Source: Candidatus Sabulitectum sp. (GTDB taxonomy: Bacteria; Fermentibacterota; Fermentibacteria; Fermentibacterales; JCC-6). From it: 64,000 bases of DNA. Shown piece by piece: positions 19,899-29,520 of this stretch. The position numbers and the translations under genes were made by a program. The first letter of the stretch is position 1. Every line of letters begins with the position of its first letter. The notes under the pieces are model-generated. The model was not told where the DNA came from, searched no databases, and saw only the letters and a list, made by a program, of their open reading frames with translations. The stretch spans positions 20,920 through 84,919 of the forward strand of contig JAIOSV010000031.1 of assembly GCA_021107435.1 (NCBI GenBank), given 5' to 3'.

Positions 19899-20956
19899 TA
19901 TTTTACCTCCCCGTAAAGCTCGGAGATTTTATCAGAAATCTCATCCGCAGAAGGCACATTTCCACCCAGACGGAAGTAGAGATCACTCTTGATCTCTCCG
20001 GCAAGGGCAAGGTTCACATCATCAACCAGCTGACCTGTTGAAAGCTCAACGGTAAGCACATTTTTTATTCCGCGCTCAGGAAGTGCAGCGATTTCTTTTT
20101 CTGGAAAAGGGAAAAGAGTTATGGGTCGGAAAAGACCGATCTTAAGACCTTTTCTCCTGGCCTCGTCCACAACACTTCGAAGAACTCTACTGACTGATCC
20201 GTAGCCGATCAAGGCAATTTCCGCATCATCCATCATGTACTCTTCACATCTGACTTCATTCTCTTCGATAACCTGATACTTCTTAAAAAGCTCCATATTC
20301 CACTGCTCAAGCTCATCATGATCAATATAAATGGAGTTTACCAGATTCTTGTTAAGCGGAGTGCCAAATACCGCGTAATCACTCTTGTCTGGTAATTCCT
20401 TCACCGGCTCGGGAATAACAACTGATTCCATCATCTGGCCGATGACTCCGTCAGTAAGCACAAAAACAGGAATTCTGTGTTTATCAGCAAGTTCAAAAGC
20501 CAGCATGGTATAATCACACATTTCCTGGCAACTGGCAGGCGCAAGCACGATACAGCGATAGTTTCCGTGTCCGCCGCCCTTAACAACCTGGTTGTAATCG
20601 CCCTGCTCAGGACCGATGTTTCCAAGCCCGGGACCACCGCGCATGATATCAATAATGACACATGGGAGAGCTGCGCCCGCACAGTAGGAAATGCCTTCCA
20701 TTTTAAGACTTATTCCAGGTCCTGAACTTCCAGTCATAACCCTCTGGCCACTTCCGGCAGCACCGTAAACCATGTTGATAGCAGAAACTTCGCTTTCGGC
20801 TTGAACAAATATTCTTCCCAGCTTTGGGAAAAGTGCGGCGGCTGATTCTGCCACCTCACTTGCAGGCGTAATAGGGTATCCGTAGTAGGCGGTGCATCCG
20901 GCCATGGCTGCTCCGTATACTGCGGCATAATTTCCCTTCATCAGCATTCTGGCCAT
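19898..20956 (-). CDS. vorB: 2-oxoacid:ferredoxin oxidoreductase alpha subunit (VorB-like)
   Basis: 352 residues. ATG 20956 follows GAGGAGG; an upstream in-frame ATG at 20971 lies inside that ribosome site. Features include the YGYPITPASEV pyrimidine-domain segment, GSSGPGISLKMEGISY, and the MRGGPGLGN stretch seen in VorB-type alpha subunits, with a C-terminal transketolase-like domain. It contacts thiamine diphosphate with the beta subunit. The start lies 1 base after the ferredoxin stop, so the three genes form one operon in the order delta, alpha, beta-gamma. The exact substrate (3-methyl-2-oxobutanoate or 2-oxoglutarate) cannot be fixed by sequence alone. Confidence 0.88.
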   Translation of the reverse strand: MARMLMKGNYAAVYGAAMAGCTAYYGYPITPASEVAESAAALFPKLGRIFVQAESEVSAINMVYGAAGSGQRVMTGSSGPGISLKMEGISYCAGAALPCVIIDIMRGGPGLGNIGPEQGDYNQVVKGGGHGNYRCIVLAPASCQEMCDYTMLAFELADKHRIPVFVLTDGVIGQMMESVVIPEPVKELPDKSDYAVFGTPLNKNLVNSIYIDHDELEQWNMELFKKYQVIEENEVRCEEYMMDDAEIALIGYGSVSRVLRSVVDEARRKGLKIGLFRPITLFPFPEKEIAALPERGIKNVLTVELSTGQLVDDVNLALAGEIKSDLYFRLGGNVPSADEISDKISELYGEVK

Positions 20957-20957
20957 T

Positions 20958-21203
20958 CTACACCTCCTCATTCGGATTGTAGTTTTTCAGATAAACGGTT
21001 ATTGCATCCGGCTCGGGACAACTGTAAAAACAGTTTCCGCAACCAACACAGCCACTACCGGTATACTCGGCATAGTGATAGCCTTTGGAATTCAGTTTTG
21101 GCGATTCCACCAGAACGTGCATAGGACAGGCGGCAATACATAGTCCGCACCCTTTGCACTTGTCCAGATTCACCTCTGAACGCGGGTATTTGGCTTCGGT
21201 CAA
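20958..21203 (-). CDS. Ferredoxin-type (2x4Fe-4S) delta subunit of the oxidoreductase
   Basis: 81 residues. TTG 21203 lies seven bases after a strong AAGGAGG; the longer frame to 21242 lacks such a site. Two CxxCxxCxxxCP motifs are seen: [12 protein letters not shown] and [12 protein letters not shown]. It carries electrons from the thiamine centre to free ferredoxin. It is the first gene of the operon. The 208 bases upstream, to the next gene, show no hairpin or tRNA. Confidence 0.88.
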   Translation of the reverse strand: MTEAKYPRSEVNLDKCKGCGLCIAACPMHVLVESPKLNSKGYHYAEYTGSGCVGCGNCFYSCPEPDAITVYLKNYNPNEEV

Positions 21204-21411
21204 TTGAGGGACCTCCTTGCTAAGTTTATTATGTAATAACAATTCAATAAATACAGTAAAGCATTTGGCTCTGCGGGCTTCTACAATGGCATTCTACCAG
21301 CCGGAAGTCAAGCGTAAGGGATACAGAAATCAGTATCTCAAGCTGACTGGCAATCTGCGTAAGTGAATAACTGAAAGTGAGAAAGAAAGTGATTTCATGA
21401 AACCGCAGAGG

Positions 21412-22206
21412 CTAAAGTCTTTTCCGCCATTTGCCCTGAATGCAGACATAGCCCTGCATCTCCAGTTCAATCTCATCACCGATCCAGCAATCTATTGTTA
21501 TACTCTGCATTCCCCTTCTTTTCATCACCGTTTCAAGCTGCTTGAGAAACTCGTGCGGCATTGATTCAATGGAGATTGTTTCAACGGTAACAGCAGAACC
21601 GGTCTCACCTGTCAGCAGGATTCTTCCTGAAATCTGTCCGCTTACCTCCACACGGTAAGCACCATCCTGCTCTGCCGCAAGCATCGGGAGAAAATCTTGA
21701 ATTGCGCTATTCATTTTTGCTTTGCTTACTCTGAGTGCCGACAGGTAAATCAGAAAGAAAAGAACTCCGCCAATCCACCAGTTAAGGGTTCCAGAGATGG
21801 CAAGTATTGTGCAAAGTACTGCGTGAGTAAGAAGAACTGATCCAAGTGTCATAGCGAGTATTCTGGATTGCTGCTCTGAAAAGAGTCCTTTTCCAAACCC
21901 GCCTGCCATTCGTGAAATGATATTTTTACCGGAAAGGACTGATACCGCCAGAATCACACCAAAGACCAGCTCCATGAGGATAAGAGTGCCCCCGGGATAG
22001 TCAACAAGTTCACCCAGTGCAGTGATCCCGGCGAAAAGCAGTCCTTCAACAATCAAACCCGGCTTTTTCTTCTTAAACAAAAGCAGAACACCAAATGCGA
22101 GAAGACCTGCTGAAGCACCGGCTGCAGCCGAGGCAAGCCCGTCCCAGAGCAAATCACCGAGAAGGAACAGAGCAAGAACAAGCAGTTCGGGCCAGAGTTT
22201 TTTCAT
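21412..22206 (-). CDS. Polytopic membrane protein of unknown function
   Basis: 264 residues from ATG 22206. About five hydrophobic helices lie in the first 155 residues, with the loop KKKKPGLIVEG and a GELVDYPGGTLIL segment that recalls YciB/septation protein A, though too weakly to assign. The last 105 residues are soluble and cytoplasmic in prediction (GQISGRILLTGETG; ETVMKRRGMQSITID). No neighbour clarifies its role. Confidence 0.6.
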   Translation of the reverse strand: MKKLWPELLVLALFLLGDLLWDGLASAAAGASAGLLAFGVLLLFKKKKPGLIVEGLLFAGITALGELVDYPGGTLILMELVFGVILAVSVLSGKNIISRMAGGFGKGLFSEQQSRILAMTLGSVLLTHAVLCTILAISGTLNWWIGGVLFFLIYLSALRVSKAKMNSAIQDFLPMLAAEQDGAYRVEVSGQISGRILLTGETGSAVTVETISIESMPHEFLKQLETVMKRRGMQSITIDCWIGDEIELEMQGYVCIQGKWRKRL

Positions 22207-22279
22207 AATGCAATTACCCTAAATGCACAGCATTGGAGCATAAGACTTATATAGAAGCAAAACAAAACCGGGTTGTGCC

Positions 22280-22984
22280 CTAATTCAAGCCATACATAGC
22301 TTTAATAAAGGCCCATGAACTACCCTGCAGCGCAAGGGAAGTTTCATCCGTTATCTCTATATCGTCAAAGGAAAGTGCCATCGCAGCAGAGCCACGCGAG
22401 TCGGAACCAAATCCAAACAAGGCAAAAACACCCGGATCCTGAAAAGAATTATCTGTAGCTGTAAGATCCCATACATCAGGCTCATTCCCGGCATCACCGA
22501 TCCAGCACTTTCCACCGATCAGATTTCCGTTCATCTCAAGCCTTAGCCAGTATTCCTGCCCCGAGGTGAAAGTACCCGGTTGATAGGCAAGCACCTCACC
22601 CTGTGCTATTCCTTCTACTTTAACAAGAATCAAACAGCTGGTAGATCCACTTTTGTCTATTATTAAAGCATATCCCCGTGTCAGAATAGCATCTGCTCGT
22701 CCAACTACTCCAACCATAGTACCTTCGTTGAGTACCACATTTGCCCTGCAAGAATAGTCTGGCACACTCATGACCCCTGTAAGATCGCTATTCAGAGAAG
22801 CTCCCCATACTGTGTCCGGGGCTGTGTGTGTAAAGCAGTACCGCCCTGACTCTACGGTATATGAAGCTCCAGAGGATACTTCGAGCCAACCGTCTGCATT
22901 GCCATCATTGAAGTCATCACTTAAAAGTACTGCTGAAAAAGAGGATGTACTCATGAAAATAAGTGATATTATTACAATTTTCAT
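22280..22984 (-). CDS. Secreted LamG-like protein with W-x-x-I-K C-terminal motif
   Basis: 234 residues, ATG 22984 behind AGGAG. A signal peptide (about 1-17) leads into DDFNDGNADGWLEVSSG, an opening often seen in concanavalin/LamG or DUF1080-type beta-sandwiches. The domain ends SFDDIEITDETS. It then closes GSSWAFIKAMYGLN, matching the C-terminal motif of three other secreted proteins here. It probably acts outside the cell, perhaps binding carbohydrate. No catalytic residue is evident. Confidence 0.68.
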   Translation of the reverse strand: MKIVIISLIFMSTSSFSAVLLSDDFNDGNADGWLEVSSGASYTVESGRYCFTHTAPDTVWGASLNSDLTGVMSVPDYSCRANVVLNEGTMVGVVGRADAILTRGYALIIDKSGSTSCLILVKVEGIAQGEVLAYQPGTFTSGQEYWLRLEMNGNLIGGKCWIGDAGNEPDVWDLTATDNSFQDPGVFALFGFGSDSRGSAAMALSFDDIEITDETSLALQGSSWAFIKAMYGLN

Positions 22985-23130
22985 AGTTTCTCCTGTCTCA
23001 AGACTGTCATATTCTTTCCAGTATCTTCTACTTAACCAACTCCAACCTCATGATAACGATAATTCAGTTGTTTATGCAATGTCAACCTGCCTGCCTGCAC
23101 CTGCCTTTGCATTATGTAAAAATTCTACGC

Positions 23131-24507
23131 TTACCCATGAGTGGCTCCTTTTCCATAAAGCTTGATCATGCACTCAGGGCATATTCCGTGAGTAATCTTT
23201 GCGTCAGAATGCTCGGAAATATAGGATTCAATCTGCTGCCAGTAGCCGTCATCATCCCTGACTTTTTTACAATTCGCGCAAATAGGAAGCATGCCCTGAA
23301 GTGTCCTTACATGCACAAAGGCCTCGCGAAGCTGATCATTCATTTTTAAAAGCTCAACATTCTTCAGACGATAGATCTCGGCTTCCTTTTCCTTCTTTTC
23401 AGTTTCGAACTGTACCTGAAGCCCCGCTATCTTATCCATGCTCTTCTCGTTCAGGTGCTTTTCCATACAAGTGTTTAATTCCCGGGAGTGCATCAGCGCT
23501 TTCCGCAGATCCCCCTTCGTCTCGTACAGGTTCGCTATGTTCTTCAGGCAGAGAATTTCCCAGTCTTTCAGCTCAAGCTTCCTTGTTATCTCCAGCCCTC
23601 TGGTAATAAGTTCCTCGGCTTTATCAAGAAGTCCCAGCCTGGTGCATACACCACCTGCACTGCCGCAAGTGTAGGCAACCAGCCGCTTGTTGCCCATCTC
23701 CTCAAACAGTTCAAGGCTTCTTATAAAAAAACTCAGGGCTGATTCGTTATTACCCAGGTCTTCCTGCAAACTTCCCAGATTGCTCAGTGTACTGGCGATA
23801 CCATTTTTATCTTCAAGGTTCTCCCTGATTTCAAGAGCCTTCTGGAAGTACTCCCTGGCCTTGTCCAGCTCTCCCCTTTTCCCGTATACCGAACCAATGT
23901 TGTTGTAAAGGTATGCCAGCTTCTTCCGGTCGCCTGACTCCTCCAGAATCTTTTCCGCGAATGCATATGATGACAGTGCCAGATCAAGGCGAAGCAGGCC
24001 GCTGTAGCATGCGCCTAAATTTAAGTGGCAAAGAGCAAGTTCATCTTTACCCGCGCCACATTCCTGTTTCCCCCTGAGAGATCCGTGGTAGTGTTCAAGA
24101 GCCTTGTCAATCATACCCTGAGACCAGTAAATGCGAGCCATAACACTGAGAGTTGAAGCTATTCCGTTCTTATCCTCGAGTTCCTCGTAGATCCTCATGG
24201 ATTTCCGGGAATACAACATGGCTTCTTCATAGTTCCCGGACTGGTGATTTATAGATCCAAGCAAAGAACAGCTCTTGGCCATGTCAGTAAGAAGCCCCAG
24301 TTTTTTCGCAAGATCCTTTGCTTCCAGAGCACAGGCTTCTGATCTATCGGGATTTGAATGAAGATAGTGGTAAGCAAGTTTGTTTAGTGCCGCAGCAAGT
24401 TCTGAACCGGCAGGCTTCAGTCTGAGTTCTTCAAGCTCTTTTTCCAGAGCTGTCATTCCCTCATTTGCCTTACCGTGTACTCTCCATAACCTCTTCAAAA
24501 CAACCAT
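23131..24507 (-). CDS. TPR protein with a C-terminal Cys-rich domain
   Basis: 458 residues as drawn. The start is uncertain: ATG 24507 touches AAGGAGG with no spacer, TTG 24498 would be nine bases away, and a later ATG begins MTALEKELEEL. Eight or more tetratricopeptide repeats run from about residue 30 to 350 (EDKNGIASTLS and GNYEEAMLYSRKS types). A short coiled coil (about 360-405) follows. The last 50 residues carry CANCKKVRDDDGYW.. and HGICPECMIKLYG, a four-Cys domain otherwise found at the end of response-regulator and sensor proteins. It is probably a cytoplasmic scaffold or signalling protein, with a metal site inferred from the two CxxC pairs. Confidence 0.75.
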   Translation of the reverse strand: MVVLKRLWRVHGKANEGMTALEKELEELRLKPAGSELAAALNKLAYHYLHSNPDRSEACALEAKDLAKKLGLLTDMAKSCSLLGSINHQSGNYEEAMLYSRKSMRIYEELEDKNGIASTLSVMARIYWSQGMIDKALEHYHGSLRGKQECGAGKDELALCHLNLGACYSGLLRLDLALSSYAFAEKILEESGDRKKLAYLYNNIGSVYGKRGELDKAREYFQKALEIRENLEDKNGIASTLSNLGSLQEDLGNNESALSFFIRSLELFEEMGNKRLVAYTCGSAGGVCTRLGLLDKAEELITRGLEITRKLELKDWEILCLKNIANLYETKGDLRKALMHSRELNTCMEKHLNEKSMDKIAGLQVQFETEKKEKEAEIYRLKNVELLKMNDQLREAFVHVRTLQGMLPICANCKKVRDDDGYWQQIESYISEHSDAKITHGICPECMIKLYGKGATHG

Positions 24508-24634
24508 CCTCCTTCAGAGCGGAAAAAGATGTCTCAACTTCTACCGATTTTTCTGCCTGAAGCATAATATCTGTTCATCTGACAGGAGTCAACCAAACTG
24601 TCATCCAAACTTCCGGCAGTTAAAGCCGGTGTTT

Positions 24635-26119
24635 TCACGGATTGAAGGGGGTTTCACTTATAGAAGCGATTTTGTCCAGAAAGTCGCGGCCCAGACGACG
24701 GGCTGTCATCTCACCTTTTGTACGGCACTTTCCCGTGAGAATGCGACCAAGCATTTTCAAGGAGCTAATGGGATGGCTGAAGAATCTTGTTGTGTAGTAG
24801 TGCAGGTAAGTGCCAATGCGAAACCTGTTCAGCTTTTTATAATCTTTTCTCCATACCGGGGAAAAGCACAGGTCATCCATTTCGGTGAAGCCCTGCAGTT
24901 CAGGACTGTCCATGGAAGGAGTGGCTGGGAACGGTGTCATTATTGGCATAATAACTTCCTGAACACCCGCTCTTGCCAGTTTTCTTATGTATGCTCTGGT
25001 TTCCCTTCTGTCTGAAGAAATCTCTCCCGGTGTACCGGCCACGAAAAAGCAGCAGGTGGCGATTCCCAACTCTGAAGCCTTCTTAATAAGTGTTGGAACA
25101 CGCTGAATATCAGCTATCTTGTTCATAAGTTTAAGAACACGAATTGAACCTGATTCAGGCGAGAGGGAAAAGTACCTGCAGCCCGCATCTGCGAGAAGTT
25201 TTATCAGATCCTCATCAAGGGTTTCCATCTTGAGCCCCGACGGGAAGCAGAAGGTGATGTTCATCTTTCTGTCCAGGATACCCCGGCAGATATCCTCAAC
25301 CCTCTTCCTGTCTATTGCGAAGTTTTCGTCCTGAAGATGAAAATCTCTAACCTCGTACCGGTCAATGTGAAACTGAAACTCCTCAAGAACCTTTTCAGCG
25401 CTCTTCGCCAGCCAGTGCCCTCCACACATCTGAGGAGCCTGGCAGAATGAACATTTGTACGGACAGCCCCTGGATGTAAGAATATTCATGTATTTAACGC
25501 CGCGCATGGCCGGACCATGCCCGTAACCCAGTTTCCAGTAGTTCTCCAGAGGAAGAAGATCCACCGCCGCAAACGGCTGAGAATCCAGATCCAGGGTGTA
25601 CTTTTCTTTCCTGTCAGCGAAAAAGTCCGAAGAGACAAGACCATCCAGAGAAGCGAGCTCTGTATTGCCGTCAATATATGATAACAGAGCAGGAACGCGC
25701 TTCTCTCCCTCGCCCAGTACAACAAAATCCGCTCCGGCCTTTACAAAATCATCAGGAACGAAAGTGGTGTGATAACCCCCGACCAGCACCGGTCGTTCCG
25801 TATTCCTTCTCTTCAGCTCCCGAACAATCTCCAGACACATAGAGTGTTCACTGGCACAGTGAACGGAAACACCGGAAATAGCGTCATCCGGCACCCTGTC
25901 CGCTATTTCGGAGGGCGTGAGCCCTCTTGCTCTGAACCGTTTTCGGAAGGTGTAGAAACGGTGGGGAGCCTCGCCGTAAGCATCTATTATGCTTACATCG
26001 TAACCGGATTCCCTGACGCTGGCAGCCAGGTAAGCAAGTCCTGAAGGAATTCCGGGAATGCTTCCGTAAAAATCAGCCTTGAGATGAACCACGGGCGGGC
26101 GGATCAGTATGAATTTCAT
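24635..26119 (-). CDS. B12-binding radical SAM protein
   Basis: 494 residues, ATG 26119, one base after the stop of the gene upstream. The N-terminal cobalamin-binding Rossmann domain runs to about 155 (GGYHTTF, VLGEGEKRVP). The radical SAM core has the cluster motif RGCPYKCSFC near 215-225, and SLSPESGS and AGTPGE later in the barrel. Residues from about 415 form a basic helical tail. Such class B enzymes methylate or join unreactive carbons. The target is unknown; neighbours suggest a lipid or glycan. Confidence 0.85.
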   Translation of the reverse strand: MKFILIRPPVVHLKADFYGSIPGIPSGLAYLAASVRESGYDVSIIDAYGEAPHRFYTFRKRFRARGLTPSEIADRVPDDAISGVSVHCASEHSMCLEIVRELKRRNTERPVLVGGYHTTFVPDDFVKAGADFVVLGEGEKRVPALLSYIDGNTELASLDGLVSSDFFADRKEKYTLDLDSQPFAAVDLLPLENYWKLGYGHGPAMRGVKYMNILTSRGCPYKCSFCQAPQMCGGHWLAKSAEKVLEEFQFHIDRYEVRDFHLQDENFAIDRKRVEDICRGILDRKMNITFCFPSGLKMETLDEDLIKLLADAGCRYFSLSPESGSIRVLKLMNKIADIQRVPTLIKKASELGIATCCFFVAGTPGEISSDRRETRAYIRKLARAGVQEVIMPIMTPFPATPSMDSPELQGFTEMDDLCFSPVWRKDYKKLNRFRIGTYLHYYTTRFFSHPISSLKMLGRILTGKCRTKGEMTARRLGRDFLDKIASISETPFNP

Positions 26120-26120
26120 G

Positions 26121-27581
26121 TCAGTACAGCTGGGGTTCTACCGGCTTCTTCATGTACTTTGCCGTTGCCAGCAGAAGAAAGCCGTTTATGTATTTTTTCA
26201 GATCAAGAAGGCTCTTCATTCTTCTGATTTTTTTCCAGATAAGTTTGGGCCGGAGATAAAATCTGCGGTGTCCCTCTTGAATAAGGAAGCGTATCTGATC
26301 CTCGGTGAAGCCCTCGGGCACAAATGACACGTTCTTGAAGTTGAATCTGTCTTTAGTGAATTTCGCCGGTTTAATCTTCCCGTCAATCAAATCCTGATAC
26401 ACTTCGCTGCCGGGCAGAGGAGTCAGATTAACGAAAACAGCGTAATCAAGATCAATAGAACAGGCAAACTCAATTGTCTGAAGCCCTTCTTCAAAAGTCT
26501 CTCCGGGGATACCGAACATGAATGTTCCGTATGCCTCCATACCCAGCTTGCTGGTCAGGTTGACCGCAGTTCGGATCTGCTCCACTCTGGTTCCCTTTTT
26601 TAGAGTATCCAGGTTTTTCTGCACACCGCTCTCAATACCATAAAGAATTCTCCAGCAGCCTGCTTCTTTCATCCTGCGAAGCAACTTCTCTGACACCCTG
26701 TCCACTCTGGCGTTCACAGCCCAGTCAACATCCAGTTCCCTGTTTAAAATCTCGTCGCAGAACTCAAAAGCACGTTTTTCAGAAAGAGTAAATGTGTCGT
26801 CCCAGAAGGCTATATCTTTGACGCCCTGCTCCTTCACCAGCCATTCAATCTCATCAACGATGTTCTTTGCTGACCGCATCCTGGTATGTCTGTCCGTATG
26901 GCAGAAAGTGCAATGGTAGGGGCAGCCCCTGGCACCGATGATATTGGCGTGGGGAAGCCTGTTGTAAAATGTGGGACTGGGCAGGTATTCGCTGGGAGGA
27001 GCAAGCTGATGAGATGGCATGGGCAGCAAATCAATGTTTTCTACTGTTCCCCTGTCGGGAGTCTTTATCAGCTGCCCTTTATGGAAAAAAACCAGACCGG
27101 GCACTTCAAGGGGAATTTCTTTTTTCTTAAGGTGATTCATCAGTTCGCGCATTGTGTGTTCACCCTCACCTTTAACCACATAGTCAATGCCGTCACACTC
27201 TTCAAAGCACCTTTCCTGCCAGAGGGTCGGGTGGATTCCTCCAACCACCACAGTTGCATCAGGAAAGTGCTTTTTCATTTCAGTAATCATCCATCTGGAG
27301 TTCTCCCAGTCAACACTGGTCAAAGTTACGCCGATAACGTCGGGCTTCAGCTCAAGCAGTCTTTTCATGGCATTCTCGAAAGTAAAGAAGAGCCCCTCAA
27401 TGTACTGAACATCGTGCCCGTCCTCTATCATGTATGGAGCAAGATAGAGAAGAGATGGAGACGGCACCACATTTACAAGCGGCTTTATCCTGAGCCACCT
27501 GAACAGTGGAATCCTGACATTCATAAAATCGTGCTGGTCCTGTTCCCAGCACGCCGGCATTGTTAACAGTACGATCTTCAT
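26121..27581 (-). CDS. B12-binding radical SAM protein
   Basis: 486 residues, ATG 27581. Cobalamin domain to about 170 (VVVGGIHPTLW, VVKGEGEHTM), then the radical SAM core with RGCPYHCTFC near 217 and YGIESGVQKNLDTLKKGT and FGIPGETFEEGL. The C-terminus holds a basic, aromatic region (YLRPKLIWKKIRRMKSLL) suited to the membrane surface. It shares ESGVQKNLDTL with the enzyme at 32986-34428, so those two are close paralogues. It is divergent from the glycosyltransferase at 27646, with a 16-bp palindrome between them. Confidence 0.86.
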   Translation of the reverse strand: MKIVLLTMPACWEQDQHDFMNVRIPLFRWLRIKPLVNVVPSPSLLYLAPYMIEDGHDVQYIEGLFFTFENAMKRLLELKPDVIGVTLTSVDWENSRWMITEMKKHFPDATVVVGGIHPTLWQERCFEECDGIDYVVKGEGEHTMRELMNHLKKKEIPLEVPGLVFFHKGQLIKTPDRGTVENIDLLPMPSHQLAPPSEYLPSPTFYNRLPHANIIGARGCPYHCTFCHTDRHTRMRSAKNIVDEIEWLVKEQGVKDIAFWDDTFTLSEKRAFEFCDEILNRELDVDWAVNARVDRVSEKLLRRMKEAGCWRILYGIESGVQKNLDTLKKGTRVEQIRTAVNLTSKLGMEAYGTFMFGIPGETFEEGLQTIEFACSIDLDYAVFVNLTPLPGSEVYQDLIDGKIKPAKFTKDRFNFKNVSFVPEGFTEDQIRFLIQEGHRRFYLRPKLIWKKIRRMKSLLDLKKYINGFLLLATAKYMKKPVEPQLY

Positions 27582-27586
27582 GATCC

Positions 27587-27602
27587 GCTGAATATATTCA
27601 GC
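27587..27602. promoter_or_regulatory. Perfect 16-bp palindrome between divergent genes (putative operator)
   Basis: Sixteen bases that read the same on both strands (GCTGAATA and its complement) lie 5 bases upstream of the minus-strand radical SAM start, within a 64-base gap. A dimeric repressor site is a reasonable reading, but no regulator gene is nearby. Confidence 0.4.
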
Positions 27603-27645
27603 CTTTCATGCGATGTCTTCAGTCAGCATCACTCCGGAGGTAAAA

Positions 27646-28662
27646 TTGAGTCTGTCAATATCAATAATTGTCCCCGCCTGGAATGCAGGTAAAACTATTC
27701 GCAACTGCCTTGATTCCATTCGTGAACAGACTGTCAGCCCTCTGGAGATCATACTTGTCGACGACGGATCCTGTGACGATACAGCAGCTAAAGCCGGTGA
27801 ATTTGATGTAAAGCTGCTCAATACCGGAGGCCGCAGAGGCCCCGCAACTGCAAGAAATATGGGTGCATCCGCTGCTGCCGGCGATGTAATACTGTTTCTG
27901 GACTCGGATGTAGTTGTGCCCGTTGATCTGATTGAAAAAGTTGCGGCTCATTTTAAAGATGAATCGGTATGGGCTGTTCAGACCCTCTACACACCAATCT
28001 GCCCTGCTGCAGACATGGTTTCACAGTATCAGAACTACTACTACTACTTCAGTCTTAACAGGATGCCCGAAGGCAGTACAGCCACCTTTGCGACATGGTG
28101 TTCAGCAGTAAGACGACACCGGTTCAAAGAAATCGGCGGTTTTAATGTACGAATCCCCGAGCCAACGGTTGAGGATGAGGAACTGGGATACACCATTGTG
28201 GAGAACTCTGGAATCATCATACTCGATAAAACAATTCAGGTTGCGCATCTTGCATCATACACCCTTGCCCAGTTCACAAGCAGAAGGCTGAGAATGTCAA
28301 GGGCTCAGGCAAAGAGCGGATGGAGGCAGATCAAGAAAAGACTCCTTGCCCGATACATCAATGTACACGAATCGGGAACACACCACAGCAGATGGGTTGT
28401 GCTTTCAATACTGCTGGTTCTCATAGCCCAGTTCTGTCTTCTCTGGAGCCTGCTTTCATTTTCTCCCGCTCCCCTGATTCCAGCGGTTTTCCTGCTGGTT
28501 TCAGCACTGACGTGCCACTGCGCCTTTCTGACTGGATGCAACAGGAACCTTAAAAGGAATGTAACCCTGACCTTTGCTGTTCTCTGTCTCTATGATATGG
28601 CTGTGCTTGGCTGGGGAATAGTGCATGGATCCATTCAGTACATGTTTGGGAAAAAGTACTGA
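27646..28662 (+). CDS. Membrane-associated GT2 glycosyltransferase
   Basis: 338 residues. TTG 27646 lies five bases after CCGGAGG; ATG 27613 would precede that site. The GT2 nucleotide-sugar fold has ISIIVPAWNAGKTIRNCLDS, the DDGSCDDT motif and the DxD LDSDVV. A GGFNVRIPEPTVEDEELGY acceptor region follows. Three to four membrane helices fill about 250-330. The NYYYYF segment near 130 is shared with the glycosyltransferase at 31988-32980. It probably moves a sugar onto a lipid carrier at the inner membrane. Confidence 0.85.
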   Translation: MSLSISIIVPAWNAGKTIRNCLDSIREQTVSPLEIILVDDGSCDDTAAKAGEFDVKLLNTGGRRGPATARNMGASAAAGDVILFLDSDVVVPVDLIEKVAAHFKDESVWAVQTLYTPICPAADMVSQYQNYYYYFSLNRMPEGSTATFATWCSAVRRHRFKEIGGFNVRIPEPTVEDEELGYTIVENSGIIILDKTIQVAHLASYTLAQFTSRRLRMSRAQAKSGWRQIKKRLLARYINVHESGTHHSRWVVLSILLVLIAQFCLLWSLLSFSPAPLIPAVFLLVSALTCHCAFLTGCNRNLKRNVTLTFAVLCLYDMAVLGWGIVHGSIQYMFGKKY

Positions 28663-29373
28663 TCAAATCTTTTTTGTGATGAAACGCCAGAGGGTATGAA
28701 GCACACTGAAGCCGTAAGGAATCGGCTTCAGACTTGAATAGCCTTCTCCATGAATAGTAGGAATGGGAATTTCCCTGACAACCAACTTTGCTCTTATTGC
28801 GCCCACCAGCATCTCGGAATCGAAGTTGAAAGTGCGGGAATACTTGTGATATGGTATCTGTTCAAGAGCTTTTCTTCCGTAGGCTTTGTAACCGCTGTGA
28901 TAGCAGCTCAGGTCTGCTCCGAAAAAGGTATTTTCCACCCTGTTCAGTATCACCGTTCCCCAGTACCTGCTCTGGCTCATTCCGCCGTCACGCATATCGC
29001 CGTGCATTGTGCGACTGCCACCAACTACATCCGCGCCTGATTCCAGTGGTGTGATCATCTTCAAAAGAAAGTCCGGTGGATACTGCCCGTCGGAGTGAAG
29101 CATGACAACACTGTCAGCTCCATTCTTCAAAACCCAGTCGAATGCGGTTTTCTGCGCTTCTCCGTAGCCTCTGTTGTCAGGATGATCCACAACAACGATC
29201 TTTTTAAACTCCTCAGATAAAGATCTTCCCAGTTCCCCGGTGGAATCCGTTGAACCGTCATTCACAATAAGCAGTGTCTCCAGCTTATCCCAGGCATCTG
29301 AAGGAATATTCCTGATAACACTCTCCATAAGCTTTTCCGAATTGTATGCCGGCATGAAACAGATGTGACGCAA
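28663..29373 (-). CDS. GT2 glycosyltransferase, dolichyl-phosphate-mannose-synthase-like
   Basis: 236 residues. TTG 29373 follows AGGAG by five bases; TTG 29403 would add ten residues with no ribosome site. The fold shows FMPAYNSEKLM, NDGSTDSTGE, GYGEAQKTAF and the DGQYPPD sequence of DPM1-like enzymes, which move a sugar from a nucleotide to a polyprenyl phosphate. No membrane helices are seen. Its stop abuts that of the convergent glycosyltransferase. Confidence 0.86.
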   Translation of the reverse strand: MRHICFMPAYNSEKLMESVIRNIPSDAWDKLETLLIVNDGSTDSTGELGRSLSEEFKKIVVVDHPDNRGYGEAQKTAFDWVLKNGADSVVMLHSDGQYPPDFLLKMITPLESGADVVGGSRTMHGDMRDGGMSQSRYWGTVILNRVENTFFGADLSCYHSGYKAYGRKALEQIPYHKYSRTFNFDSEMLVGAIRAKLVVREIPIPTIHGEGYSSLKPIPYGFSVLHTLWRFITKKI

Positions 29374-29520
29374 ATTATCTCCTGTGGTCTCTTTGATAAA
29401 CAATTTTTACTGAAGCAGAAGTGATAATCATTCCAGTGACGAAAAACAAGTTTCTGGACGAAACCTGTTTCGCGATTATAATCAAGCAGGAAAGTCGGAT
29501 TCCCGAAGCAGGAGGCAGAC

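Noticed and set aside
21204..21411. Gap searched for tRNA or riboswitch
   Set aside because: No cloverleaf, T-arm sequence or strong hairpin was found.
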